Positions 13,301-23,661 of a stretch of DNA of 64,000 bases are shown here, piece after piece. The stretch covers positions 58,233,001-58,297,000 of the forward strand of contig CM048552.1 in assembly GCA_026413225.1 (NCBI GenBank), given 5' to 3'. The notes beneath the pieces are model-generated. The model saw only the letters and a program-made list of their open reading frames with translations, had not been told where the DNA came from and searched no databases. This DNA is from Otis tarda. Lineage: Eukaryota > Chordata > Aves > Otidiformes > Otididae. A program made the translations under genes and the position numbers. The stretch's first letter is position 1. Every line of letters starts with the position of its first letter.

Positions 13301-16300
13301 AGGAGATCTTCTCTCTACCTGCAAGCAGCCCTGTCTTAGGAAAACATAACCACTCTGTGTTTGCGGTATCCCAGCTCATCACTGTGACCACAATGGAGCT
13401 CTGGGGAGCTTTTGAAGGACTGTGCTTTAGAGGAATGGCTCCTTGAGGACAGAGGCTGGGGAAGGACCGGAACAGCAGTCTCAGAACTGCTTGTGAAACA
13501 GCCCCCAAATGCAGGGAGAGACAGCAGCACCACGGGGCTCGTGTCCAACTCACCTGCTCCGGTGTGGGTGTGATGGGTGCGTCGCTGGATGTGCCTCTCC
13601 CAGTGGGCTGGGTGGCAGGCTGGAGGATGGACTCTATCTGCTGAGTGGAGTTGACCGCAGGTGAGTTCTGTCCGGATTGGGAGTCAGAACTATACACAGA
13701 CTACAGACAGAGGTGGGAAAAGTAACAGAGAAAAGGAGATGTTAAGACACTCACAGCTGGCAGGATAGTGCAATGAGGAGAGAAATGTTGATGGCAACTC
13801 CTTATCTGCTTTCAATAGCTCTTCCAGCAAAGAGGCTGTCCTGGAGCTTCTCAGTCCCCAAAAGCCCCCTAAATGCAAGCTAGAGTTCCTGAAGTCCCTT
13901 CATAGCTTCATAATGGCAGCTGCCCAACGCCCTTCTCTTCAGCAATGCTCCCATACCCTCTGTGGTGTGTGGATGGGTGACAGCATGTCCAGATCAGTCA
14001 TGGGGAACTCCAGGCCTTTCCGTCTCAGGTCTTCATACACAGCGACAACACCAGTCAAGTCCGGTGAGCTGCGGAAGGCATCTGCCCAGGACTGGGGAGA
14101 AGTAGACAGTACAGCCCATCATCATTTACAGTAGTCTTCTGTACAAACACGTAAAGACCAGCACTCTCTGATCTGGTGCAAATGCTCGTGCTTCTTGGCT
14201 CACCTGGATGAGGGTCAGCACCTTGTCATGCACTATGGCAGGTGGATTGTTCTTCGGCAGGATTGTTCTCACCAGGACACCTTCTACAAAGTCCTGGCTG
14301 GACACAAGGACATGGAAGCGATGACCGCAGTTTTTGACGCATGTCTCCAGGACCTGCAAAGGCAATGAGGCGTTAGCTACAGCTTTCTTTGCCTAAGTGT
14401 GTTCACCCTGTTGGCTTTAAGCACCTGTGTCTTTTCAGCCAGGAACTCAGCTTTACAGCAGGATATCACAGTGCTGAGAGCCATGACCACTCACCGTCAA
14501 AGCCAGCATAACTTCATGGAAGTTCTTATTCCCTACAATTCTCTTCTTAATGGCTCGGAAGGCATCTTTGGGCCTGCAGGAGAAGTCAAATCAAGAAAAA
14601 TCACCAGAAGGTTGAGACCCATGTACAGAGGCAAAGCAAAACAGTCACTGGCTCTGGATGCCTCACACTCAGCAGGTGATCTTCTCCACCATGTTTTCAG
14701 GGTGGCTTGAAGCAATGACTGGTAAAGCAGCTTGTGGCTGTGGTTCCAAAAGAGGAGCGAGGTCCTGCTAATGAGCGCTGTTACTGAAATTGGAGGCCTC
14801 TATGCTGATGTCTGCAACAATTCTCGGTGTACAGGACACAACAGAGAGCAGAGTAAAAGCAATGCTAGAAATGCACTACTTGGGAGTAGGGCAAAATCCT
14901 GTAGCAGAGAGACTGAAGAGCAGGAGACCACAAAAAAGCTTGTCATGGGTTAGAAACAGAAAGCAGAGAGTGAGCTGCAGCAGTCCCTGTGTTGCTCAGA
15001 GAGAAACTGTTTAACAACGTTTCCCTGGAGGAAAGGAGGCTAAAAAGCAGCAGGGGAGAGGCAGTGGCAAAATCTTGCCTATACTGGAGATGGGCAAGGC
15101 AGCAGTAGCATAGCAGGGTCTCCTTAACCATTCTCAGAGTGGAGAAGCAGTGTGGTCTCAGCGCACTGTGGTCTTATGAGAGGGCACAAATGAATCAAGA
15201 TGCTCTGGCAGAGCACAGGAGGAGAGGCTGGGCAGTGCTGGAGGAGAAGAGTGGGGTGGAGACACTGAGGCAATGAGGAGGGCGGGAGTGTACTGGACCA
15301 TGGGGCAGCATGGCTGCAATGGATGGGCATTAGGAGGACAATGGGAAAGCCTGCCCTGTCAGGAGGGTACAGCTGTGTTATCAGGTGCCCAGAAATGAAA
15401 CACCAAGTGGCCACAGCTCGAGACTGAGAACTGTGGGCAAAGACAGGTGTATTTGCACCATGGGGATAGCATGGAAAAGAAGCGGAGACAGATCTGTGAG
15501 CACAGATGTTTGACTTTGATTTATATAACTGTGAAGCCGAAAACCGGGCTTGCTAATCTTCTGTCAGCATCACTGTGGGGCAGGACAGCAGGAGTGAAAC
15601 CTACATTTTTTTATTCCATGTAGCACCTTCTTTTTTACATGCTGCTTTTGACATCTCCACGGTGAGAAGGAGCAGTCCCTCTTGAATTCACTGGCAAATC
15701 TCCAGGTCCAGAGTTAACAAGTCTGGCAGATTTCTGAACATCTCCCCACAGGGAGAGGGAGACAAGGGCTTCCCTGTGCACTTTGCGCATGTCTGAGTGA
15801 CCGTACATGAAAATACCTGAGAAGTGAAGCCCAGCAGGACTTGCACAGTCAGAGGACTGAATAGCAGCCTGAGATTTTCCTCTCTCCTCAGTCACCAGCC
15901 TGCAGATTTTTACATTCCCAGAGGAGAGAAAGAGAGGGGTATGAAAGAGGTAAAAACCAAACAAAAAGTGGAAGAATTGCAAATATGCCTTTGGGAGATG
16001 GGAGGCAGCCTGGCTTGAATCAAGGTTTCCCTGGGGACCCTGGAGGCCTGTTTGAATGGCTCCCAGTGCTCACAAAGATTACGGGGAGGCATCTAACAGA
16101 TGCTCCGACAGCTTTGCTGTGTCTCTAGGTCTCCTAGCGGAATCTCGTCTAAGGGACTGCTGGGAAGCCTAGCTTATTACCTCCACCAGTGCATGCTACC
16201 ACTGCAGCCTAGGGATGTACTGTTACAGGGTGTGCTGGGACCAGGATGCGTACCCGTGCCAGCTCCCTTACCCTTCTTCCGTCTCGTTAATGATGTCGCA

Positions 16301-19300
16301 GATCTCCATGTTGAGAGCCCAGTTCTCGCTCCGCAGGGACCCATCGGTAGCTCTCTCTGGAAAACAGAAACCAAGACACGGCAAGGCTAACAGTGGCCCT
16401 GGCGCTCTCGTGAGCTGCTCTTCAGCTGTCAGGACACCCCAAGAGCCCAGCCACCTTGTCCCTGGCTTCCACCACAACATTCAAGGAGGCGAATCTGGCT
16501 GCAAGGTCCAGGTGATGGAGTGGTCTCCACTAGATGTCACCATGGCAAAGCACATGGCTGGCCCGCACTGGGACAGGTGGTTGCTCAAGTTCGCCCACAC
16601 ATACTGTGTTTTGCCCAGACATACTTTGCAAACACATATGGCATGATCTCTGGTGTCCTGCACACGATGGGAGGGGGCTCAGCATGACTTCAGCTCCACA
16701 GCTGGAGAAAAGGGGGCTTATTTGCCTCCTGGCTGCAGGGCCAGAAACCGTGAGTTTGGTCTGCTCACACTGATGCGGATCTAATGTCAATGGCACCGCT
16801 CTTGTTTTGCACCAGATTAAGGAGACAAAAGAATTTACCTCCTTCATTTTACATAGGCCCTACAAAAACAAACAAGCAAACATAAACTGCCAAAGCAGGG
16901 CTCTCTCTTGTTTAACATTTACATCTCTCCCCTGAACTTCTGGCCTCTGGCGAGTACGGACAGAAGTGGACTGCAGGCTGAAGTTGAAGCAATATTGTTT
17001 CAGCTTTGAGCGTGTCCCCTTTAATTAGGAATTCCTCAGTCAGCCTGGATGTTATTCAAGGCGGAGATTTGGGAAATGAGCAGCTATTACTGAGAGCACC
17101 AGTGTCTCCACCCTATAATCAGCCATGTCTTGGTCCTAGCCCTGCTGACTTGACAGATGCCTTCAGAGGGACACCACCAGTGGCTGGAGGGAAGAGAATC
17201 ACCAGCTGGGCAGGCAGGACCCAGGCACTCTCCAGACCACAAAGGAACACTGAGATGCAGCAGATGGCAAGTAGAGGACAAGAACCATCCTTCCCAGCTC
17301 TCCCATCCTACAGAATGCCTGACGTAGCACAAGGGCAAAAGAAAACTAGCCAGACTGGTTTAGCACCCACCAGGTGCTCTTTGGGAAAGCTCAGACCCAA
17401 CTTAGAGAAGTGCCTGCATTTTCAAAACTGCTGTCCCTGCAAAATCTGGAGCTGGGCCTTGCTGCTGTGGGTCTTCTACCCCTTTGGAGAGGTCCTTCCT
17501 CCGCAGAGATGCCTTTTTCTGCTTTTGGCCCAGCAGCTAATGATCCCTCTGCGGGAATGAAATGAAATGCCCATCCATGCAGTAATGGGATAGGGCCATA
17601 ACACAGGAAAAAGAAGATTTTTTTAAACTCCTGCCTGAGTAAGCACACCCATCATGTTTTGCCTGTCCCCTTTTTAAGGGTCAGGCAGAGAGCTATTCAC
17701 AGCGCTGTGCAATGCAGCCTCTTACACACGTGTCCCTCCCACAGATTACACACCACAGCGTGAAGCTATCTACATCTTATGGCAATCCAGCCACCACCTT
17801 TTCTGTTGACTGCAGAAAGCATTGACTACACTGTGATTACGCTGATTACATTGTGGCCACAGCCAGTTGGAAAAGGGCAAACGGGGGAAGGAGAGTGGCA
17901 GAACGCTCGCGATGCTCTTCCACCTTTCAGAAGATCTGTCTACTGCTGTAATATCCTGAAGGCCCCTTGAGTCAGGTGAACTTCTGTCACTTGGAGTATT
18001 AATTTTATACAGAAATCCTAGTCTCTTGCAGATCTAAGCCTCCTCAGTGAGGCATGGGAGGTAGCATCACATTGGGTGATGTGGTGAATATATCCAGGGC
18101 AGTGGGCTACAAGGGAGCATATCTGGTGCACCAGGGCATTTGGCAATGAATGGGTGAAGCTGTGGTAGTACATGGGGGAAAATGCTTTCCGATAGGGATC
18201 AGGACTTGGTACAGTAGCGGAGCTCCAGGTTCCCTCCTGCTCTGGAACACCACACAGCCAGCCTTGCTGGCAGGCAGATTGCAGCTCAGGTCAGTCTGAT
18301 GGATTTATCACGCATGGTCACAAAGCCACCCCTCACTTGTGCTCTCCTCCAGCATCGCCTGCTCATGACACACACACCCAGCCTAGCCAAAAGTTTCTCT
18401 GTACTGTTTGCTGCCTCTGGCAGTGAAACACACAAATCGGTCACACAGGGGTTGGTCTACTGAAGGGAAGTCCACATTCACTCTTCTCACGCCTGAAGAA
18501 AACACTGCACATGGAAGGAAAAAAAAACCACAACTCGGGAATAGGGCTGAGCCTGCTGGGAAGCTCTGAGCTACAGACAAAACCAAGGATGAAACAAAAA
18601 CTGCCATTAAACATCAAGTCCTTGCTGTTCAAGTCTCCCCAGCCCTCCTCATCCTCATTTTCACTGCACACAAACATGAACTGAGTCTGAAAACACCCTT
18701 CCCTCACTTCCCTATGCTTGGTGCCACTCTGTAACCTGCTCCCCACCACCACCGCTTTTCCTCCAAACACACCGGTCTTGCCAAGGTCAGGCAGCAGGTT
18801 TGCTATTCAGACAGGAATGCAAACAATCTGCATGCCTCCTTCACTTGGCTGGCCGCTTATGAACAAATGGGGCTTCCTCAGAAGTGACATGTACCACCCT
18901 GCAATGCTGTGGTCGTCTTGCTACCATCACACCTGTTCACATGCTGGTCAATGAAGAGCTGCAGGAAAGCAGCAAACCTGCCATAAATGCAACATAGGCT
19001 CAAAAAATATAAAGCTGGAAGAGCAGTATTAGGGCATAGAAGACAGGAACGTGACCATAAGGCATTTCCAAGGACAAAGCGCTTGAATTTACCCAGTACA
19101 GATTACGGCCTGGCCTAGCTGGCCTTGGGAGAGCTGGAGCTAATGCCCTTGTAATCCTCCTTGCTTGCTTCCAAGCCCTAAGGGACTATCCAAGCCTAGT
19201 AAGACATGTTGGAGTTTTCCCTGAAATCCTGAATGTTACCCTTTTAGTAAAGCCTTCAGAAGGGAAGGAAACAAAGTCTATTCATTAGTCACATGAAGGA

Positions 19301-22300
19301 TCAGGGTGGCTGGCCCCGTTTCACGAGCCGTAATTAGCACATGAGCTGTCTGCCCCTCATGAAATCCAAGCCCAGGATGGCTGGGGATAGTGTCAAGTCC
19401 CTAAAAACAGCGAGTACAGTAGGCAGGGCATGGCCGCCCGCCCAACGCTCTGCCTGGCAGGACTCATCAGGCAATGTCTATGTCTGCATGCTAAGGAACT
19501 GAGCCTGACCTGTCACGGAGAATTTTCCCTGGCGGAGGTTATCTGTGAGCGTATGAATGCCGTCTCCCTCCAAGCTCAAAACCAAGTGGCCGTAGAACAT
19601 ACAGGAGGCCCTTCATGGGGCTGCTTCAAAGCCACATTGTTTTGGCAGCCAGTCCAGCTTCCCAGGTGTGACAGCATTGGGGTTTATCTGATTCCAGTCT
19701 GCCGACTCAGAAATTGCTCGTATTGACCCAGAACCGCTGAGGACTGTGGTATGGGTTGAACTGGAGCATCAACTCTTTTCCTGCCTGGCATTTGACGTGC
19801 TCTTGCTAACTGCAACTAGGTTATAAAAGGTATCTGGAATCGTCAGATAAGAAACAACTCTGAGCACGGCACAACTGACACGACAGAGCTGTACATTGCT
19901 TCGTGCCATGAGTAAATTTCACAGCTTTGCTTCTGTTGAAGTTTTTTGTCTCTGCCCTCATGGCAAGGGAGATCCCATTGCGGGGCTGGCGATCCCACCC
20001 AGCCATCCCAGCAGCAGCACACCAGCAGTACAGTCAATAGCGCAGGGAAGTACGGGAGCCGGGGACAGAAGATAATGTGCAGGCTCCTCTCCCCTTTGCT
20101 CCCCATCATGGATCTGAAGCACCCAGAACCAGCCAGGCGCCGTCCAGAAACCCTTCGCCCGTGACGTGCTCTGCCATAGCTCGTCAGAGACTGTGTGTGC
20201 CCCTCCTCCAAGTCAGGCCCTTAACCAGCATTCCCTACAGCGCTCAGTCTGGCTGGTTTTAAATTCCTCAGCAAAGCATCAAGCACCTTCTCACTCATTT
20301 CAACAGGCTTTTGAGGGCACCAGCATTTCATTTCATGAGACAGCGTAGGTTCAGCAGAAAGCAAAACAATAGTCCTTCCTCCCAACCTCCTTTCAATTCA
20401 TAAACCCCCTGGCTCAAATCAGCATCCTGTACAAAGACTCCTTGATAAGCTTCACGATTTTGCTTCCCGCAAGGAAAATTCAGCACTAGCTCAGGCAAGA
20501 TTCCATTGTTCAACCTTGCTGTATTGCTGCTCCTCCAAAGACAGAGGGGACAACTCACTTTCTAGACAGAATGGAGATATGGCTCCAAACCAAATTCAAG
20601 GATGGTGGTGGACATAGACTCCCACTGACATAGCACTGTGGGTATTTTGGGTCTCCGAACTCCTCTTCCTGCTCCTTTCCTGTGAATCAGCTCAAACTCT
20701 TAGGGATCAAACAACTCTTCAACTGCTGCCTTTGCCTCTTCTCCTCCAGACAGAGTGGGCACGTAAGACAAGGCAACGCCTTTTTGAGAAGCACTACCTT
20801 GCATGGACCCATCTGGCTCTGAGAGGAGAGTGTCACTGATAATAGCTGGTAACTGCTCCCAAGGTCCCAACTCAATGAGGGGTGCAGGGACACCTGCAAG
20901 GTGGGATCCAAATGGCTGTGGGTATTTTTCTAGCATACTGTGTTGTACCTGCCACTCTTACTCACTCATGTGCAGAGGAAATCTGCTCTTTCTTATCTTC
21001 TTCCCTTACAATTTAAACTTTTTTTCTGGTTGTCATGCTTAACTCAACCTCCAACCATAAAAAATCCTCTTCATCTCTGTGCTACACTGTTACTTCTCTC
21101 CCTTGCCTGCCCTCATTCACTGAAATAGCCTGTCCCTGTCCCTTTCAGTATTGCTGTAATTACTAGTTATTCCAGACTTCTAGGATCAGGAGAGAGCATT
21201 AGTGGTTTCCTCTCCATTCTCTCACCTCCTTGAAATGAGATTTTCCACTTTGAATTTTCTCTTAGCTCCTAGGTGGAGGTGCAGTGGATTTCCCTTTTAA
21301 GGGGGCAATCCAAACTACAATGCTTCAGCACTCTTTGGAAATTTTCCCACCCACCAGTCAGAAGTACTGTGTTTAAAAAAAAAAAAAACCCAACAAAAAA
21401 AACCAAAAAACCACACAACAAAAACAGATACCAAAAAACCCAAACAAACAAGTCTATATTCATCTTACTTGGGAAGAGACATCACAGTCCAAAAACAGGA
21501 CAGAGGCAACTTTTGTGACTAAATCTCCAGACTAGGAGTAAGAAGTTAGAAAACCTACTCCTCTGCAACTGACTCATTCTGTGACAAATCACTGAGATTA
21601 TCTGAGCATCAGTTTCCTTGTCAGCAAAATAAATGGGACTTACTAGATTAATACTAATGAAGGAATTTGAGAACGTCGTTGCAGTGTAGCACAGAGGATT
21701 CTTTTCTTTTTCCATGGCTTTCATCTAAAGCTATTTTAGACTTTATAAGCTGTATCAAGCATACATGACTTTGCCCAAGTAATTTACAAGGACGAAGTAT
21801 TAGCTTTCTGCAGACAGCCCAAAGCAGCAGTGCTAGGCAGGTTTGGTGATCAGGCTCATGGGTTCAACATGCAGCTGCCATGGACCTACCAAACAAGTCT
21901 GGGTAAGCCATGTTCGCGTCTCAAATTAAACAGGGAAGAGAGCATTTATCCATGTCCCCAGGATGTTGATATGCAATATTCAAAAGGAGAAAACACTCAT
22001 ATCTTCAGCCACCAGCCCTTTCAAGTCCTCCACACTGAGTTCCTTTCTCATACACTGCAATTCCTCCACCCCTTTGGACTCCCATAACCCCAGTCAACCC
22101 AAGTCATTAAGATCTCTCTACTGTTACACCTCTGGTACTAAGGTCTCTAAACTCCTGTTTGACAACACTCTTGAAATATGTTTTTTTCCTCTTCTTTGCT
22201 GTTGGTTTGTGCTTGAAAATCCGTTCTTTAATTGAAGCAAAGCCCAGAGGGAAGCCACTTACAATCTGGCTGCTATACTGATCAGAAGACCCAGAGGGCA

Positions 22301-23607
22301 AGAAGTGATCTCTGATATCTAAAGAGAACTTCAGAGTGCCTCTGCCCAAACACAGAACCCTATCTGATGCACTCAGTGAGGGAATCAAAGAGCATTCCTT
22401 CTGGAAAGGGCAGGAAACATCTTCTCCTGATAAGTGTGGTGAAACATGTGACATTCATCTGGGGGGACATCAAAGATCATCTGGAGGTTTTTGTTACAGA
22501 AAACCTTACCTGGTCATCCTTCCCCCACCTTGCTGTAGTGCATCTCACCTATCTCGCCCAACACTAGAGCGGCGCATCGCAGTTCCCCTGACCCACATAA
22601 TTAGGACACTGCTTTGGGCAGCCTCTAACTCTTTGCTCCACTTCCTCTCACTACATCCTTCTCCTGTGTTCATCTGAGCACAGGGACTGAGAGACTGTGT
22701 GTCGACGGGCCTGCAATGTCACAGAGTGGATGCTCTGCTCCTGCCATGGATTTCCTTGCCGGAGCTGATACTTGGCCCTGTGAGAAGGCCCGTGGGGCAG
22801 GGGAGTGCCCTCCACAGGGCCAGGGCACGGCCCTGCAGGGGCCCTGCTTGTCCCAGATGTCTGTGCTGGGAATTTCGGGGCAAGCAGCCACCCCCGGCGT
22901 GCCCAGGATGCTCATCCTTCAGGTGAGGAGCTGTGACCCAGACTCCATGAGCTGGGACGCCCCAGGGCCGGGCCAGCCCGAAGCCCCTGTGCCCCTGGCA
23001 GCCTCCAGCTCGGTGATGGCCGCCCGCGGCCGCCCTGTCACCTCACGGAGAGCGCGGCCCCTTTCCCACCCAGAACGTGATAGGCCGCTGCGGCTGGAGC
23101 TCAGCCAATCAGCCACCCCCGCTGTGCCCACCCAGGTAGGACCCCGCCCCTCCCGCGAAGCCCCCACAGAGGTGCGGGCGGGAATGGCTCTGAGCCAATC
23201 ACGGGCCTCGGCTCTACCGGGGGGCGTGGCTCGGACCACCGGTCTGCTGCCCCTTTAAGCGAGGAAACTTCTCCTCGCCACCTCAAGACCCCCTCGCGCC
23301 CAGATTGGCTGGCGTGGCCGCCCGCGGAGCCGCCTCGGGCTGCGCGGCCGCTATTGGTCGCAAACACCCGTCAGTTAGAGCGGGGCTCTCCTCTCATTGG
23401 TCAACACCCTCTCTGTCCCGCCGCGGAGGCGGAGACCACCGCGTCCCAGAGGGGAAGGGGTCCGGCGGGCGGGCGTGCGAGTGCTCCCGGGGGTACGGAG
23501 CCGAGCGAACGGGCGGGCGGGGAAGGGCGCGGGGGCGCGCGGCCAGGGGGCTCACCGATGCGCTGCCCCACGGGGGAGCTGAAGGGGTTCCCCAGCAGAA
23601 AGTCCAT
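4193..23607 (-). CDS. TOM1: TOM1, VHS-GAT endosomal adaptor (15 coding exons)
   Basis: TOM1 links ubiquitinated cargo to clathrin and to Tollip/Endofin on endosomes, and acts in the cytosol. Exons joined at GT-AG sites give 1482 nt including the stop, or 493 aa; human TOM1 is 492. The VHS domain is at about residues 20-152 (exons 1-5). A variable linker spans about 168-216 (exon 6). The GAT three-helix bundle spans about 217-305 (exons 7-9). A clathrin-box-like LIDLG is at 320-324 (exon 10), and the conserved C-terminal region ends DDAMFAL. All exon phases agree (1,2,0,0,0,0,0,2,0,1,2,0,0,1). The ATG at 23607-23605 has G at -3 and +4 and starts [17 protein letters not shown] as in known orthologues. 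The gene sits tail-side of HMGXB4 on the same strand, as in human. I see no damage in the coding sequence. Confidence 0.97.
4446..4482 (-). CDS. TOM1: TOM1 coding exon 14 (37-nt small exon)
   Basis: This exon encodes [12 protein letters not shown] plus one base. The acceptor is TTCCCTAG and the donor is GTAAGA. It is 37 nt, phase 0 to 1, and is invisible to a simple open-frame search. It joins exon 13 (STDV) to exon 15 (EFDKFLEER). Confidence 0.93.
4830..4889 (-). CDS. TOM1: TOM1 coding exon 13
   Basis: This exon encodes [20 protein letters not shown], the conserved acidic/Trp segment near the C-terminus. It is 60 nt, phase 0 to 0, with acceptor CTGTCCTAG and donor GTAAGT. Confidence 0.95.
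4890..7035. other. TOM1 intron 12, nothing further recognised
   Basis: This is a 2.1-kb intron between exons 12 and 13. I see no repeat of a known family, no RNA gene and no coding-like segment. A TGAGTCAA AP-1-like site lies near 6819. Confidence 0.5.
7036..7111 (-). CDS. TOM1: TOM1 coding exon 12
   Basis: This exon encodes [20 protein letters not shown] and onward to QQNTGM. It is 76 nt, phase 2 to 0, with acceptor TGCTTTCAG and donor GTAAGT. Confidence 0.95.
7943..8205 (-). CDS. Unidentified transmembrane-tail exon inside TOM1 intron 11
   Basis: I do not recognise this protein. The frame ends at TGA 7945-7943. From the ATG at 8143 it would be 66 aa: [20 protein letters not shown], then a continued hydrophobic helix to about residue 36, then a charged, aromatic tail ([13 protein letters not shown] and on to a Ser-Thr end). 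One membrane-spanning segment near the C-terminus is evident. The codons contain several CpGs and read like constrained coding sequence, unlike the intron around it. A strong acceptor (pyrimidine tract, then GGACAG) precedes 8205, so it may be a last exon of 86 codons entered at phase 1. It could be the end of a nested same-strand gene or an alternative TOM1 terminal exon. Confidence 0.4.
8484..8543 (-). CDS. Possible 60-nt cassette exon upstream of the transmembrane exon
   Basis: This segment is bounded by an acceptor GGCAG and a good donor GTATGT. In the one frame that stays open it reads [19 protein letters not shown], a polar linker-like peptide. It enters and leaves at phase 1, which fits the transmembrane exon at 7943-8205 and also TOM1 exon 10. 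This is inferred from splice signals and phase only. Confidence 0.28.
9035..9150 (-). repeat. Possible old MIR-type SINE fragment
   Basis: On the minus strand the piece GGTGCCTCAGCTTCCCTGTC is close to the conserved MIR core segment (GTGCCTCAGTTTCC). Flanking similarity is weak, so the limits are loose. Confidence 0.35.
9550..9670 (-). CDS. TOM1: TOM1 coding exon 11
   Basis: This exon encodes [20 protein letters not shown] and onward to [20 protein letters not shown]. It is 121 nt, phase 1 to 2, with acceptor CTCCCACAG and a consensus donor GTGAGT. Confidence 0.95.
10487..10592 (-). CDS. TOM1: TOM1 coding exon 10 (clathrin box)
   Basis: This exon encodes [20 protein letters not shown] and onward to [10 protein letters not shown]. 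The LIDLG motif matches the clathrin-binding box found in TOM1. It is 106 nt, phase 0 to 1. The donor GTATGT was chosen because the next exon starts ACCTGGGC and completes the conserved N-L-G. Confidence 0.92.
11173..11206 (-). CDS. TOM1: TOM1 coding exon 9 (34-nt small exon)
   Basis: This 34-nt exon encodes the end of Arg-302 or nearby, then [11 protein letters not shown]. The acceptor is TTCTTGCAG and the donor is GTAACT. It is too short to appear as an open frame. It is required because exon 8 leaves at phase 2 and exon 10 enters at phase 0. Confidence 0.92.
11856..11989 (-). CDS. TOM1: TOM1 coding exon 8
   Basis: This exon encodes [20 protein letters not shown] and onward to [15 protein letters not shown] helices 2 and 3 that bind ubiquitin and Tollip in the family. 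It is 134 nt, phase 0 to 2, with acceptor GTGAGCAG and donor GTACCT. Confidence 0.95.
12418..12534 (-). CDS. TOM1: TOM1 coding exon 7
   Basis: This exon encodes [20 protein letters not shown] and onward to DLELLQ, the first GAT helix. It is 117 nt, phase 0 to 0, with acceptor TTTTGCAG and donor GTAAGG. Confidence 0.96.
13554..13700 (-). CDS. TOM1: TOM1 coding exon 6 (VHS-GAT linker)
   Basis: This exon encodes [20 protein letters not shown] and onward to ITPTPEQ. It is a Ser/Thr/Gln-rich flexible linker that diverges from mammals, as expected for this segment. It is 147 nt, phase 0 to 0, with acceptor TCTGTAG and donor GTGAGT. Confidence 0.93.
13957..14091 (-). CDS. TOM1: TOM1 coding exon 5
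   Basis: This exon encodes [20 protein letters not shown] and onward to [11 protein letters not shown], the last VHS helix and start of the linker. It is 135 nt, phase 0 to 0, with acceptor TCCCCAG and donor GTATGG. Confidence 0.96.
14204..14353 (-). CDS. TOM1: TOM1 coding exon 4
   Basis: This exon encodes [20 protein letters not shown] and onward to [10 protein letters not shown], the conserved core of the VHS superhelix. It is 150 nt, phase 0 to 0, with acceptor TTTGCAG and donor GTGAGC. Confidence 0.97.
14495..14573 (-). CDS. TOM1: TOM1 coding exon 3
   Basis: This exon encodes [20 protein letters not shown] and onward to MLALT of the VHS domain. The acceptor is CCTGCAG and the donor is GTGAGT. 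It is 79 nt and brings the reading frame back to phase 0. Confidence 0.96.
16272..16356 (-). CDS. TOM1: TOM1 coding exon 2
   Basis: This exon encodes [20 protein letters not shown] and onward to NETEEG, the first helices of the VHS domain. The acceptor is TTTTCCAG and the donor is GTAAGG. It is 85 nt, entered at phase 1 and left at phase 2. Confidence 0.96.
21373..21450. repeat. A-rich low-complexity tract
   Basis: A run of A is followed by degenerate A/C repeats (AACAAAAAAAACC type). It may be a decayed retroposon tail, but no element body is recognisable beside it. Confidence 0.6.
21525..21665 (+). repeat. MIR-like CORE-SINE relic
   Basis: The order of blocks matches the MIR consensus: GACTAGGAGTAAGAAGTTAG, then TGCAACTGACTCATTCTGTG, then GCATCAGTTTCCTTGTCAGC, then AAATAAATGGGACTTAC. 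It is old and diverged, as expected in a bird. Confidence 0.6.
23556..23607 (-). CDS. TOM1: TOM1 coding exon 1
   Basis: This exon holds the start codon and residues 1-17 ([17 protein letters not shown]) plus one base. The donor GTGAGC follows, giving phase 1. It lies inside the CpG island. The transcription start is somewhere to the right of 23607 and is not fixed by the sequence. Confidence 0.95.
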
Positions 23608-23653
23608 CGCCGCCGCGCCGCGATCAGCTGACGCCGCGCCGCCGCCGCCGGCT

Positions 23654-23661
23654 CACGTGAC
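23654..23661. promoter_or_regulatory. TCACGTGA-type E-box (CLEAR/USF-like)
   Basis: GCTCACGTGACGCC lies about 50 bp upstream of the TOM1 ATG. It matches the TFEB/TFE3 and USF core (TCACGTGA). TOM1 works in endolysosomal sorting, so control by TFE factors is plausible but inferred. Confidence 0.5.

Larger units (their letters stand above)
16357..23555. other. TOM1 intron 1 (7.2 kb)
   Basis: This is the largest TOM1 intron. It contains a MIR-like SINE at 21525-21665, an A-rich low-complexity stretch at 21373-21450 and, at its promoter-proximal end, a cluster of CCAAT boxes (23105-23400). Open frames in it (for example 17006-17560 and 19843-20211) have no recognisable domain and no splice structure. 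Confidence 0.6.

Noticed and set aside
17006..17560. 184-codon plus-strand frame in TOM1 intron 1
   Set aside because: It has no domain, no conserved motif and no splice or promoter context.
22716..23258. 180-codon plus-strand open frame in the TOM1 CpG island
   Set aside because: It is Pro/Ala/Arg-rich, as any frame through a CpG island would be, with overlapping open frames on both strands.
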